DNA of 64,000 bases from Anaerobacillus arseniciselenatis (GCF_001865995.1 NZ_MLQQ01000026.1:62001-126000); one strand, 5' to 3'; positions 27,243 to 36,001 are shown, counted from the stretch's first letter. A program made the numbers and translations. Notes: generated by a model not told the origin, from the letters alone.

Positions 27243-29235
27243 TCAGGGGATTTTTGTCCAAAATGTTCGTTCAGTCGGCTGGATTTTTATTGCGTACTTA
27301 TTATGTTTACTTTTTGCGGTGCCGTTACGAATTTTAATGGTCACAAGCTCACGTGATGATTACTTAAGAATGTATGAATTTACCGGTGAAACGTTATTTA
27401 GATTTTCTTCCGGCTTTCAAATGATCTTAATGTTTACGGTTCCGGTGTTACTTGGGATCTTTATTTTCCGATATCTGCAAGTGAAACTATCAGCAGATTA
27501 TATTCATAGTTTGCCGATTAAGCGCGAGGCCTTGTATCAGCAAAATGTGATTTTTGGACTTGGAGTCGTAGTTATTCCTGTGTTGATTACTGGACTAATA
27601 TTGTTGATTTTAAGCAGTTTTGTTGATGCACCGAATGTCTTAAATATAGGAACGATTGCAGCATGGGTGGCAACGACGATTGTAGTCAATGTATTTGTAT
27701 TTATGGCTACGGTTTTTGTGGCAATGTTTACAGGGATTTCTGTATTCCAAGGGGTTCTGACATACATTTTACTCGTATTTCCAGCGGGTGTTACCGTCTT
27801 ATTTTTTATGAATGTCAATTACTTTTTGCGCGGTTTTGCGGTAGATTACTATTTGGATCATCAAGTGGAACGTTGGTTGCCGTTCGTTCGGGTCGGTGAA
27901 CTGACACATACGCCATTTTCCGGAGGTGATTTTCTCGGATTTTTCATAATTGCTATTGCGTTTTATTTGGTTGCTCTCTTTGTTTATCAAAGAAGAAAAG
28001 TAGAAATGGCATCGCAAGCCGTCGCTTTTCGTGTACTTAGACCTGTGTTTTTATACGGAGTAACGTTTTGTGCAATGCTTTTAGGTGGAATGTATTTCGG
28101 ACAGACCCAAGGAACATTTGGTTGGCGTTTGTTTGGGTATATTGTCGCATCATTGATCGGCTACGTCGTTGCGCAAATGATTTTGGAAAAAACGTGGCGA
28201 GTGTTAGGTAAGTGGAAAGGTTACGGAGTTTTTGTTGTTGCGATGGCCATTCTTGCATTACTGATTAAGTTTGATGTTACTGGGTACGAAAATCGAGTTC
28301 CGGTCGCTGAAAATGTTGAGCGTGTTTATTTGAGTGATTCAGCTCATTGGCTTAGTACTCGAAGGCCATTATCCGAACATGAAGAAGCTATTTATAGGCA
28401 ACAGCATTTTTATGAAGATCGAGAAAATATCGATAGAATTATTAATCTTCATGAAGAGGTTATAGCTGGCGAACGGTCCTATGATCAAAATAGAAGATTT
28501 TATCGTCAAGCGGTTTTTTACTATGAACTAACGAACGGAAGAAAGCTCGTCCGTGCCTTCCAAGTTCCTGTAGAATTTTATACCAAACCAAATGAACCAC
28601 TGGCAAAGTTAATGGAATCAGAAGAATATAAATATAATTACTTTCCGGTGCTGAGGCTCGAGAATACAGATGAAATCAATCATATTAGAATTTCTTCAAA
28701 TCGAGGCGGACATCGAGAAATCATTATCACAGATGCTACGGAGATTAAGGAATTTCATCAATTGTTGCAAAAAGATATAAAAGAGATGACGCACGATGAG
28801 TTCACGGATGGCAAATCATGGGCATGGATTGAATATTCGCTGATAAGTGACGATAGGAGAAATTATTTGAATGCTGACTGGAAAAAGTCTTATGAAAAAA
28901 TTGAAGCGTGGCTAGAAGCGCGAGATTTAGCAAGGCAAGCAAGATTTACAGCTGAAGATATCGCTTTTGCGGTCGTCGGTAAAAGGGAAGCTGAAATGAT
29001 TGAAACAGGTAGAGTCGATGTCGGCGAAGATTTTAAAGATCGCGAAGGAACGATTCGAATAGAAGATGTCGAGGAGTTGAAAGAGTTACTAGACAAATCA
29101 TCAATGGTCTGGAATGACGAAGGAAAATATGTCATCGCTTATTATTACGAAGATGATTTAAACCGTCCACATTTTGAAACGATCTCAGCTGAGCATGTGC
29201 CGGACTCCATTTTGCAACAACTGAATGAAAGGTAA
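27217..29235 (+). CDS. ABC-2-type permease with a large C-terminal soluble domain (DUF6449-like)
   Basis: About 672 residues. Residues 1-360 hold two blocks of hydrophobic segments (ten or so helices); residues 370-672 are hydrophilic and probably extracytoplasmic, resembling the DUF6449 region attached to some Bacillus ABC permeases. ATG 27217 sits 9 bp after GAGGG; an ATG at 27208 is the alternative. It is the membrane partner of the YtrB-like ATPase and the last gene of that operon. Confidence 0.75.
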   Translation: MRLKTLLFNQGIFVQNVRSVGWIFIAYLLCLLFAVPLRILMVTSSRDDYLRMYEFTGETLFRFSSGFQMILMFTVPVLLGIFIFRYLQVKLSADYIHSLPIKREALYQQNVIFGLGVVVIPVLITGLILLILSSFVDAPNVLNIGTIAAWVATTIVVNVFVFMATVFVAMFTGISVFQGVLTYILLVFPAGVTVLFFMNVNYFLRGFAVDYYLDHQVERWLPFVRVGELTHTPFSGGDFLGFFIIAIAFYLVALFVYQRRKVEMASQAVAFRVLRPVFLYGVTFCAMLLGGMYFGQTQGTFGWRLFGYIVASLIGYVVAQMILEKTWRVLGKWKGYGVFVVAMAILALLIKFDVTGYENRVPVAENVERVYLSDSAHWLSTRRPLSEHEEAIYRQQHFYEDRENIDRIINLHEEVIAGERSYDQNRRFYRQAVFYYELTNGRKLVRAFQVPVEFYTKPNEPLAKLMESEEYKYNYFPVLRLENTDEINHIRISSNRGGHREIIITDATEIKEFHQLLQKDIKEMTHDEFTDGKSWAWIEYSLISDDRRNYLNADWKKSYEKIEAWLEARDLARQARFTAEDIAFAVVGKREAEMIETGRVDVGEDFKDREGTIRIEDVEELKELLDKSSMVWNDEGKYVIAYYYEDDLNRPHFETISAEHVPDSILQQLNER

Positions 29236-29408
29236 TAGTTGGCTGGTTGGTTAGTGGTTAGTTGGTTGGTGGAAAGGGCACGTTTTTTTACAGATTAGAT
29301 GGTGGGGTAGTTACTTCCGTGTGACGGCTTTGAAAATATTTACAATGGTGAAACCTTTCTTTAAAGAAGTCGTATAGAGATATATAGGTAATTGAGGAGG
29401 GCGATTTG

Positions 29409-29615
29409 ATGGAGAAAAAGGGTTGTATAAAATGTGGAGGAACAGAGGCAAAAACGAAGGAAATTGCTACAACAGGAACAGGATTATCGAAGATGTTCGA
29501 TATCCAGCATAATAAATTTATCGTTGTGTATTGCACCAATTGTGGCTACTCTGAACTTTATAATAGTGAGACATCAACCGCTTCTAATGTGATAGACTTC
29601 TTTTTTGGTTCATAA
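29409..29615 (+). CDS. Small zinc-ribbon protein (COG3478-like)
   Basis: A 68-residue protein with CIKCGG near residue 6 and CTNCGYSELY near 46, the two halves of a zinc ribbon, and a conserved IATTGTGLSKMFDIQ segment between. This fits predicted zinc-ribbon nucleic-acid-binding proteins (COG3478, ypzJ-like). GAGGAGGGCG lies upstream. Monocistronic with its own terminator. Confidence 0.75.
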   Translation: MEKKGCIKCGGTEAKTKEIATTGTGLSKMFDIQHNKFIVVYCTNCGYSELYNSETSTASNVIDFFFGS

Positions 29616-29625
29616 CAGTGATCGA

Positions 29626-29672
29626 GCACAAACAACTTTTGAGAGAAAATAAGTTGTTTGTGCTTTTTTTAT
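29626..29672 (+). terminator. Terminator after the zinc-ribbon gene
   Basis: AGCACAAACAACTT pairs with AAGTTGTTTGTGCT, followed by seven T. Confidence 0.88.
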
Positions 29673-29679
29673 GGTGATT

Positions 29680-29734
29680 GGTGTCTGACACCGCTCGTGG
29701 ACAAATTAGCAAAATGTCCATGTGTGGTGGACAC
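29680..29734. repeat. PAL-3 hairpin pair (copy 2)
   Basis: The palindrome GGTGTCTGACACC (29680-29692) is followed by CGTGGACAAA...AATGTCCATG. Same two modules as at 17198 and 29946, in shorter form. Confidence 0.75.
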
Positions 29735-29945
29735 TATAACGATGCTGAAACATCCACCTAAGCTTGAAGATATATGATAGTATAGAGTAGAAATTCAAAT
29801 TGTGATTGTAGTCTGAGAAAGGTTAGGAATCTATAATTTTAAAAACGTATGATCTAGACGAATTCCTTACGTTTTTAGAGAACTATTAAAAGCGGTGGCT
29901 ACTGGCAGTATAGAAGTACTTTGTTTTTTCGGTATTATATAGAAA

Positions 29946-30031
29946 GGTGTCCATCCCACGCGGACAAAATTGCGATTTGTCCACGGGCGGTGTCAGACAC
30001 CATGTGAAGTTTTCACATGGTGTCTGACACC
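29946..30031. repeat. PAL-3 hairpin pair (copy 3)
   Basis: GGTGTCAGACACCATGTGAA (29989-30008) pairs perfectly over 20 bp with 30012-30031, and is preceded by CGCGGACAAA...TTTGTCCACG. It ends 30 bp before the start of the next gene, so it is probably in its 5' untranslated region. Confidence 0.85.
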
Positions 30032-30060
30032 AAAAAAGACAGCGAGAAAGGAAATGTAAA

Positions 30061-31005
30061 TTGACAGCAGAACGTTTTTTTACGAATAAAATGGGAGTGA
30101 TTATAGCTGCGGTTTTCTGTACCGCACTTTGGGGAAGTGCTTTCCCGGTCATTAAATTAAGTTATGATGTGTTAAATATTGGGCAAGGTGATACAGCTCA
30201 GCAAGTGTTATTTGCTGGCTATCGCTTTTTTCTAGCAGCTTTATTGATTTTTGCATTCATGCTAATGATGAAACGTAAAGTTGGTTACCAAAAGGGGACA
30301 ATCAAGCCGCTGCTTTCAATCGGCTTTTTTCAGACGTTTTTTCAATATGTCCTCTTTTACATCGGGCTAAGTTATAGCACTGGCATCCAAGGAGCGATCA
30401 TTGCAGGAACGATATCGTTTTTCCAAATTATTTTAGCGCATTTTATGTACAAGGATGATAAAATATCTATCCGTAAGACAATCGGCCTAATGGTCGGATT
30501 CACTGGGGTGGTCCTCGTTAATATAACGAGAGGAACGTTTGAATTCCAGTACGGGTTTGGGGAACTTTGCTTGACGGTAGCTATGATCTCATGCGCGTAC
30601 GGAAATATTCTTGCTCGAAATGGTGCACAAACGATGAACGTCGTCTATTTAACTGCTTATCAAATGTTGCTTGGTGGCGGAGCACTGCTACTAGTGGGGA
30701 TCGTCTTTGCGGGTTGGATGCCATTTCAGTTTACAGCATACTCTGTGGGGCTTTTATTGTATTTAGCTTTTTTATCCTCAGCAGGGTTTGTCGTTTGGAA
30801 TAATATCATGAAATATAACTTTGTTGGCCAAGTGTCAATGTTCTTATTTTTAATTCCTGTGTTTGGTGTTATTTTGTCATCGCTTCTGCTTGATGAAGTC
30901 ATTCATGTTTTTGTAATTCTCGGTCTTTTATTTGTAGCGAGTGGAATAATTATCGTTAATCGAAAAAAGAAGCAGCCACTGACGAAGGTGCAATCAGCAA
31001 GCTAA
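30061..31005 (+). CDS. EamA/DMT-family drug-metabolite exporter
   Basis: A 314-residue protein with ten membrane helices and the two EamA repeats (first near 14-155, second near 165-305); the opening ALWGSAFPVIKLSY is characteristic. TTG 30061 is used, following AAAGGAAATG; ATG 30091 is an alternative. Family members export metabolites or amino acids, and the substrate cannot be read from sequence. The gene follows a PAL-3 hairpin. Confidence 0.82.
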   Translation: MTAERFFTNKMGVIIAAVFCTALWGSAFPVIKLSYDVLNIGQGDTAQQVLFAGYRFFLAALLIFAFMLMMKRKVGYQKGTIKPLLSIGFFQTFFQYVLFYIGLSYSTGIQGAIIAGTISFFQIILAHFMYKDDKISIRKTIGLMVGFTGVVLVNITRGTFEFQYGFGELCLTVAMISCAYGNILARNGAQTMNVVYLTAYQMLLGGGALLLVGIVFAGWMPFQFTAYSVGLLLYLAFLSSAGFVVWNNIMKYNFVGQVSMFLFLIPVFGVILSSLLLDEVIHVFVILGLLFVASGIIIVNRKKKQPLTKVQSAS

Positions 31006-31186
31006 CAAAAACCGATAAGCTTGTAGTTCGTTGCTGCGCTGAGGCAAGTGCTTAACCGTTGTTAAACCGTTAGAATAAAGCCTGTTGCATCGCTTAAATT
31101 ATCGGTCGCTTTTCTTTGTTTTTTATGCGAAACTAAATAAGGATGAAAACGTGCATTACTTCATAAAATAAAAAAAGAAGAGTTAC

Positions 31187-31310
31187 GTGAGTCAATTTCA
31201 AAATAATTACCTAAATCGAGCCATATCAAATTATATGGAGTTTGCGAACGATTTTACGTAACTACATGTAGATACTTAATGACAAAAATATTGCATTATG
31301 AATTTCATTA
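31187..31310 (+). repeat. PAL-1 repeat, full length (copy E)
   Basis: Diverged copy with arms TATATGGAGTTTGCG and ACGTAACTACATGTA and a GCCAT/ATGAC outer pair. It is upstream of the LOG-family gene, with copy F downstream in the same orientation. The rest of the 348-bp gap holds an ACCGATAAGC...TTATCGGT long hairpin (about 31011-31110). Confidence 0.8.
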
Positions 31311-31362
31311 ACGCAAATTTAAAAATAATAGTTTTCCAATCTTGTAGAAAGGTTTGATGAGA

Positions 31363-31902
31363 ATGAAAAAAATTGCTGTTTTTTGTGGCGCTAGCCAAGG
31401 GTGTGATCCATGTTATATGGAAGCTGCAAGAGCACTTGGGAAGCTACTTGCTGAAGAGAAGATCGATTTAATTTACGGTGGATCAAGAATGGGCTTAATG
31501 GGAGCAGTCGCTGATGCGGTCATCGAAGCAGGAGGGAATGCGATCGGTGTGATCCCGAAAAAGCTGATGACGGTTGAGGTTGCTCATGACCAATTAACGG
31601 AGCTTCATGTTGTTGAAGGGATGCACGAAAGAAAAGCGATGATGGCACAACTCGCTGATGGTTTTATCGCTTTACCGGGTGGCGCGGGAACGCTTGAGGA
31701 ATGGTTTGAAGTGTTAACTTGGTCGCAAATTGGCTATCATCAAAAGCCATGCAGCTTACTGAATATTAACAACTACTACACTCCTTTAATCGGACTATTT
31801 GACCATATGATTGAGCAAGGATTTGTAAAAAAAGAATATAAGGAACTTATCATCCTTGAAGATGATCCGGTAAAGCTTCTACAAAAGCTCAAAGGGATTT
31901 AA
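31363..31902 (+). CDS. LOG-family protein (cytokinin riboside 5'-monophosphate phosphoribohydrolase type)
   Basis: A 179-residue Rossmann-fold protein with the LOG signatures GGSRMGLMG and PGGAGTLEEWFE. Such enzymes cleave nucleoside monophosphates such as AMP-type cytokinin precursors to base and ribose phosphate; B. subtilis YvdD is similar. ATG 31363 is preferred because GAAAGG lies ten bases upstream and the protein then begins MKKIAVFCG as usual. Single gene bracketed by two PAL-1 repeats. Confidence 0.88.
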   Translation: MKKIAVFCGASQGCDPCYMEAARALGKLLAEEKIDLIYGGSRMGLMGAVADAVIEAGGNAIGVIPKKLMTVEVAHDQLTELHVVEGMHERKAMMAQLADGFIALPGGAGTLEEWFEVLTWSQIGYHQKPCSLLNINNYYTPLIGLFDHMIEQGFVKKEYKELIILEDDPVKLLQKLKGI

Positions 31903-31965
31903 CGTGGAGTCTGCATATCATTTCCATCACATATTTTAAAAAGTTATCCGGCAAACTATTTATAG

Positions 31966-32081
31966 AGTGAGTTTCATAATTACAAAAAATGAGTTATATC
32001 AAGCTATATGTAGTTGTGAACGTTTTTACGAAACTACATATAGCATCATAATAGCGAGAATATACAATTATGAAATTCATT
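31966..32081 (+). repeat. PAL-1 repeat, full length (copy F)
   Basis: Ends AGTGAGTTTCATAATTA and AATTATGAAATTCATT. Arms GCTATATGTAGTT and AACTACATATAGC pair perfectly, and the outer pair is GTTAT/ATAGC instead of GCCAC/GTGGC. Confidence 0.9.
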
Positions 32082-32121
32082 AAATATAAGTCGAAAGCTT
32101 AAATAAAAATAAGGTGGGATA

Positions 32122-32241
32122 ATGATGACACAATCAAAGAGCCAAGAGGAAAGACAATTTAGAAAGCGTAAAGAAGCTCAAAATGCTCACGGTAAGGTTA
32201 AATCTTTTAAGCAACTTGAAGCAGAGGCAAAAAAAGATTAA
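32122..32241 (+). CDS. 39-residue DUF6254-like small protein
   Basis: MMTQSKSQEERQFRKRKEAQ and the ending AEAKKD, with HGKVKSF in the middle, match the tiny DUF6254 family known from Bacillus genomes. It is charged, soluble and of unknown function. AAGGTGGG precedes the two consecutive ATG codons. Short length hides it from usual gene calls. Confidence 0.65.
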   Translation: MMTQSKSQEERQFRKRKEAQNAHGKVKSFKQLEAEAKKD

Positions 32242-32289
32242 CTTGGCATTATTTAGAATGCACAAAGTATCGAAATGATTACAGATTTT

Positions 32290-32348
32290 CCGAACGGGAA
32301 AGCCCACGCCGGTCACATACCGTCTTAAGACGTGGGAAGATAGTTCGG
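32290..32348 (+). mobile_element. IS200/IS605-like solo right-end hairpin
   Basis: AAGCCCACG...GTCTTAAGACGTGGGAAGA resembles the canonical GAA-CCCACG-loop-CGTGGG-GG-TTCA right end of IS200/IS605 elements. The inner CCCACG/CGTGGG stem is enclosed by CCGAAC/GTTCGG. No transposase is nearby. Confidence 0.45.
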
Positions 32349-32377
32349 TCAGACCTTTTTGTATGTGAAGAGGACAA

Positions 32378-32420
32378 ACGGAAACCAAAGCAGCAAGATG
32401 GTTTCCGTATTTTATATGAA
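32378..32420. terminator. Bidirectional hairpin downstream of the methyltransferase gene
   Basis: ACGGAAACCA (32379 region) pairs with TGGTTTCCGT around AAGCAGCAAGA; ATTTTAT follows on the plus strand and TTTGTCC on the minus strand. Confidence 0.6.
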
Positions 32421-32432
32421 TAGGCCACAATA

Positions 32433-33041
32433 TCAAGGACTCAACGTTAGTTTCCGCATCACCGTACCCATCAGCAGTTCACTACTATCCACATTTAGCC
32501 CCGATGCTTCGATATTTTTCATCGTCCTTCTGTTAATATTAGCGCCCCATAAACTAACGGAAATCGGGTTGAATAAATCCATCCCGAAGCCAAGTACAGG
32601 ATTTTCACTGCGCATATGTTCAAGCATCAAAATTTTTCCTGAAGGTTTACAAACACGTTTTAATTCTTTAAGCCCTTCAACGGGATCAGGAACCGAGCAA
32701 AATACACAAGTAGAAACAATGTAGTCAAAAGTATGATCTTGAAAAGGTAACTCCTGAATATCAGCTTCTAACAGTTGAACTTCGAACCGAAATTGGTTAC
32801 GATCAACCTTTTTTCGGGCAAGCTCGAGCATTCGGGGACTAAAGTCAACCCCAGTTAACGAAACTCCTTTAGGGTAATACGCTAAGTTTACACCAGTTCC
32901 CACCCCAACTTCCAAAACTTCACCACTTACCTGCTTAAGTAACTCTATACGCCATGCTTCTTTTACCATCTTGTCCATCCGATCGTAAATCCGAGAAATA
33001 CGGTTATAGCGCTTTATGATTACATCTTTGTGATTACTCAT
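32433..33041 (-). CDS. Class I SAM-dependent methyltransferase (UbiE-like)
   Basis: A 202-residue protein with motif I EVGVGTGVNL, motif post-I GVDFSPRMLELA and YIVSTCVFCSVPDP, the Methyltransf_11/UbiE pattern. Substrate unknown; similar Bacillus proteins are often annotated as phospholipid or quinone methyltransferases without proof. ATG 33041 (MSNHKD) with GAGGGG upstream is preferred over 33065. Single gene. Confidence 0.78.
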   Translation of the reverse strand: MSNHKDVIIKRYNRISRIYDRMDKMVKEAWRIELLKQVSGEVLEVGVGTGVNLAYYPKGVSLTGVDFSPRMLELARKKVDRNQFRFEVQLLEADIQELPFQDHTFDYIVSTCVFCSVPDPVEGLKELKRVCKPSGKILMLEHMRSENPVLGFGMDLFNPISVSLWGANINRRTMKNIEASGLNVDSSELLMGTVMRKLTLSP

Positions 33042-33147
33042 TAGATTAATCGATCCCCTCAGCATATTGTCATCAAAAAAGGACTTTTATGTTATTTTAT
33101 AGAAGTTATTTGATAGAAATTATAACAAAAAAAAGGAGACGTACAAA

Positions 33148-33467
33148 TTGTTTAGTCAACTATTACTACAAATTACCTATATCCTTTTTTCATAAAAATG
33201 AAACCATCACTAAAACAATATCACCGATTGATTATCGGTATTTTTTGCGGGATATCGATCTATTTATGTATGATGTATCCAATTTCCTTAGCAGAATAAA
33301 TTGAGCAGTTAGGTACTCCGTTTTACTCGACTAAAACGAAGGGGATAGGTCTAGGCTTAACCGTTTCATACAGTAGAGTAATTGCAAGCAAGTTAACACA
33401 ACTTTTGAAACTTTTCCGCTCTGATGTCGTATATAAAAGTATAGTGATTGCGAGAGGCCTAGAATAG
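33148..33467 (+). pseudogene. Decayed KinB-like sensor kinase, internal deletion and frameshift
   Basis: After AAAAGGAG (33131) TTG 33148 opens LFSQLLLQITYILF, then a frameshift at a T-run near 33187 leads to KMKPSLKQYHRLIIGIFC and MMYPISLAE, which parallels the second membrane segment of the intact kinase at 34730 (IIIFSFCIAIV, MSFPITAVEG). The frame then stops and continues at once with IEQLGTPFYSTKTKGIGLGLTVSYS, the G2-box of a kinase ATPase domain. About 300 residues including the phosphoacceptor His are gone. It is non-functional as a kinase. Confidence 0.7.
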
Positions 33468-33499
33468 AAAGTTACTTCATCAACGAAAGGAGCAGAGAA

Positions 33500-33967
33500 A
33501 TGGAACAAAGATGGGTTGAGAAAATGTTAGATGAAAAGCATCACGCAACTGCGTTTAATCGGTCATGTGCATTTTTTTACGATATGGTCGTGTTAGTCGT
33601 TGTGTTAGTAATGACCAGTGTTGTCACAACATGGTGGATGGGGCATCAAAGTAATGCTCCTCATAGTCTAGAAGGGGTTCAACTTCGTGAATACATTTTG
33701 GAGCATGAATTTCATTTGTTTGTTATCAATTGGATCGTGTTGGCGACCGTCGGTATTTTGTTTCAATTTATATTTCCTATGATGAAAAGGAAAACGATTG
33801 GAATGCGCATGGTAGGATTGTATTTAAAAGATGAACATGCGAAAGATATAAGTAAAGGAACTTATTTAAAGAGAGAATGTTTAAAACTTGTGTTGTTCCC
33901 TACAATGTTTATAAAAGGGAAAAGGCCTCTTTACGATAGATTGACGAAAACTTATTTGTTAAAATAA
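33500..33967 (+). CDS. RDD-family membrane protein
   Basis: A 155-residue protein with two main hydrophobic segments (about 28-48 and 72-95). NRSCAFFYDMVVL (residues 20-32) aligns with the start of RDD domains and KRKTIGMRMVGLYL with their second conserved block. Role unknown; some family members carry ions or osmolytes. ATG follows AAAGGAGCAG. Ends at a PAL-4 hairpin. Confidence 0.7.
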   Translation: MEQRWVEKMLDEKHHATAFNRSCAFFYDMVVLVVVLVMTSVVTTWWMGHQSNAPHSLEGVQLREYILEHEFHLFVINWIVLATVGILFQFIFPMMKRKTIGMRMVGLYLKDEHAKDISKGTYLKRECLKLVLFPTMFIKGKRPLYDRLTKTYLLK

Positions 33968-33983
33968 ATGCTAGAAGAGCAAA

Positions 33984-34107
33984 GGGGGCTGTCCTATAAG
34001 TTTCTGGCACCATGCAGAATTTACTAAATATAGACGTGTAATTGGTATTATCCGTCTATATTTGGTACCTAACGGTGGCTTACACTTCCTTATGGGGCAA
34101 GTCCCTT
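33984..34107. repeat. PAL-4 long hairpin (copy 1)
   Basis: GGGGGCTGTCC at the left and GGCAAGTCCC at the right close an inner perfect stem AAATATAGACG/CGTCTATATTT. Same plan as 37283-37406 with compensating changes. Confidence 0.75.
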
Positions 34108-34152
34108 TCATATGACGACAGAAATTAAATACATAAGGTGGGAATTACTTTA

Positions 34153-34443
34153 ATGGATATCGTAACTTTAATTATTATTGCTATTTTTTTAATCGGTTTA
34201 ATGAGTGCCAATAGAAAAGTAGAAGAAGAAGAGTCATACATGGCGATTAAGTTTTTTGTTTTTTACATAGTAGGTTTACTTTCGTTTACAGTGAAAGGAT
34301 TTATTATCCCGATTGGGCTTATTGTGTTCTTCCTTATTCGACCGAAACTAAAAAATAAACGGGCGAAAACATTTATGGCCTTGTTAGGGTTTGCTGTACT
34401 ACTTATTAATACAGTTGTCCCTGCGATAGTGAATTTGTTTTAA
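34153..34443 (+). CDS. Small membrane protein, unknown
   Basis: A 96-residue protein with three hydrophobic segments and a charged cytoplasmic stretch after the first (SANRKVEEEES). ATG 34153 follows AAGGTGGGA. No family recognised. It lies between a PAL-4 hairpin and a PAL-1 copy. Confidence 0.6.
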   Translation: MDIVTLIIIAIFLIGLMSANRKVEEEESYMAIKFFVFYIVGLLSFTVKGFIIPIGLIVFFLIRPKLKNKRAKTFMALLGFAVLLINTVVPAIVNLF

Positions 34444-34466
34444 ATCATTTTGCTTTAAGTTAACTG

Positions 34467-34583
34467 AGTGAATTTCATAATTACCAAAAATGAGCCACAT
34501 CATGCAATATATAGTTTGCGAATGGTTTTGAAGCAACTATATATTGATCTTAGTGGCGAGAATGATGAATTATGAAATTCATT
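34467..34583 (+). repeat. PAL-1 repeat, full length (copy G)
   Basis: AGTGAATTTCATAATTACC to AATTATGAAATTCATT, arms CAATATATAGTTTGCG and AAGCAACTATATATTG, outer GCCAC/GTGGC. Confidence 0.92.
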
Positions 34584-34610
34584 AAACTATATATATGGCG
34601 ATTGTAGTAA

Positions 34611-34650
34611 AAAACCTTATTAATCCAAGAGGATTAATAAGGTTTTTATA
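34611..34650 (+). terminator. Terminator upstream of the KinB-like gene
   Basis: AAACCTTATTAATCC pairs with GGATTAATAAGGTTT around AAGA, followed by TTAT. It isolates the kinase gene from the membrane-protein gene before it. Confidence 0.85.
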
Positions 34651-34729
34651 GTTTTAACTAAAAAAATCTTTTAATTTTCACAATTTTATAATATTCTATA
34701 TGTATATTGAAAAATGGAGGATTTATCCA

Positions 34730-36001
34730 ATGGATGGAATAGAGTCTTTATTACTAAACTTACTCTTTTTAATTGTTTTCCTTTTATTTGTGCCTCTTTT
34801 TTTAGAAAAAAGTTTGAAGACGCTACCAATTAAGTTAAAGAAAAGCATCATTATATTTTCATTTTGTATTGCAATAGTAAGTAGTATGTCATTTCCTATT
34901 ACTGCAGTTGAAGGATTTATTTTTGATTTGCGCTGGATTCCACTAGTCATTGGAATTTTATATGGGGGGATTCCGGTAGGTATTCTTTTGGCCACAATAA
35001 CAATTGGATATCGATTTTTAATAGGTGGAGAAGGTGTAATTCCGAATTTAATTGTTTGCGTTTTTCTCGTGACTTTATCGATCTTATTAATAAAAAGGTT
35101 TAATAGTTTGATAAAGAAAAATAGAATTAAAATGGTTACTAGTTTTTCGTTGACAGCTGGACTTTTACAATTAATTGTTTTTTACGCCATTTTTCGAGTA
35201 CCTGTAAGCGGCCTAGAGATACTTACGTATTCCGTATTACTAGTTTTTTCCGCTTTTATCGTCATTTACACGTTAGAAATTATAAGAGAAGAAAATATGA
35301 TCAACCAAAAGTTGTTTGAGGCTGAAAAGATGAAAATCGTCAGTCATCTAGCTTCTTCTGTTTCTCATGAAGTTCGAAATCCACTAACGGTCGTTAGAGG
35401 TTTTTTGCAAATGATGGAGCAAACAGAAATGTCGCGTTACGAGCAAAAAAAGTTTTTAAAAATATCGATGGATGAAATTGATCGCGCTAACATTATTATT
35501 GGTGACTATTTATCTTTTGCAAAGCCGACCGAACAAAATATGGAAATACTTAATCTAAAAAAAGAATTTCAACGAGCAATAGATATGATTAAACCGATGG
35601 CAAATATGAATTCAGTAGAAATAACTACAAAAATTGAATCTTGTTACATTAAAGGTCAATCACAACTTTTTCAACAATGCTTACTTAATATTTTAAAAAA
35701 TTGCATCGAAGCTATGCCGGAAAGTGGAGAGCTTTCAATAGAGACAAAGAAAGATAAAAAATTGGTATATATTATAATTGAAGACAACGGTCATGGGATG
35801 TCAAAAGAGCAGTTAGTTAGAATTGGAGAGCCTTATTTTACAACGAAGGGTAGTGGTGGAACAGGCCTTGGCATGATGACAGTGAAGCGGATTGTAGATA
35901 TGTTAGATGGGAGAATACATATATCGAGTGAACTAAATAAAGGAACACGGTTTGAAATTTCTATACCAGTTGTAGAGAGTGAAAAGGGTCAAAGTGCATA
36001 A
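34730..36001 (+). CDS. KinB-like sporulation sensor histidine kinase (5TMR-LYT)
   Basis: A 423-residue kinase. Residues 1-190 hold five or six membrane helices with the 5TMR-LYT-type segment EGFIFDLRWIPLVIGILYGG. HisKA follows with His213 in SHEVRNPLTVVRGFLQMM, then HATPase_c with NILKNCIEAMP (N box), EDNGHGMS and GTGLGMMTVKRI. Layout and length match KinB, which feeds phosphate to the Spo0 phosphorelay; no partner regulator is adjacent, as expected for such orphan kinases. ATG 34730 is chosen because ATGGAGG lies just upstream. Confidence 0.85.
   Translation: MDGIESLLLNLLFLIVFLLFVPLFLEKSLKTLPIKLKKSIIIFSFCIAIVSSMSFPITAVEGFIFDLRWIPLVIGILYGGIPVGILLATITIGYRFLIGGEGVIPNLIVCVFLVTLSILLIKRFNSLIKKNRIKMVTSFSLTAGLLQLIVFYAIFRVPVSGLEILTYSVLLVFSAFIVIYTLEIIREENMINQKLFEAEKMKIVSHLASSVSHEVRNPLTVVRGFLQMMEQTEMSRYEQKKFLKISMDEIDRANIIIGDYLSFAKPTEQNMEILNLKKEFQRAIDMIKPMANMNSVEITTKIESCYIKGQSQLFQQCLLNILKNCIEAMPESGELSIETKKDKKLVYIIIEDNGHGMSKEQLVRIGEPYFTTKGSGGTGLGMMTVKRIVDMLDGRIHISSELNKGTRFEISIPVVESEKGQSA

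Noticed and set aside
32359-32724. Plus-strand frame opposite the methyltransferase
   Set aside because: It is antisense to clear methyltransferase motifs and has no ribosome site.
33089-33304. 71-codon plus-strand frame
   Set aside because: It runs out of frame with the kinase remnant that explains this stretch better.
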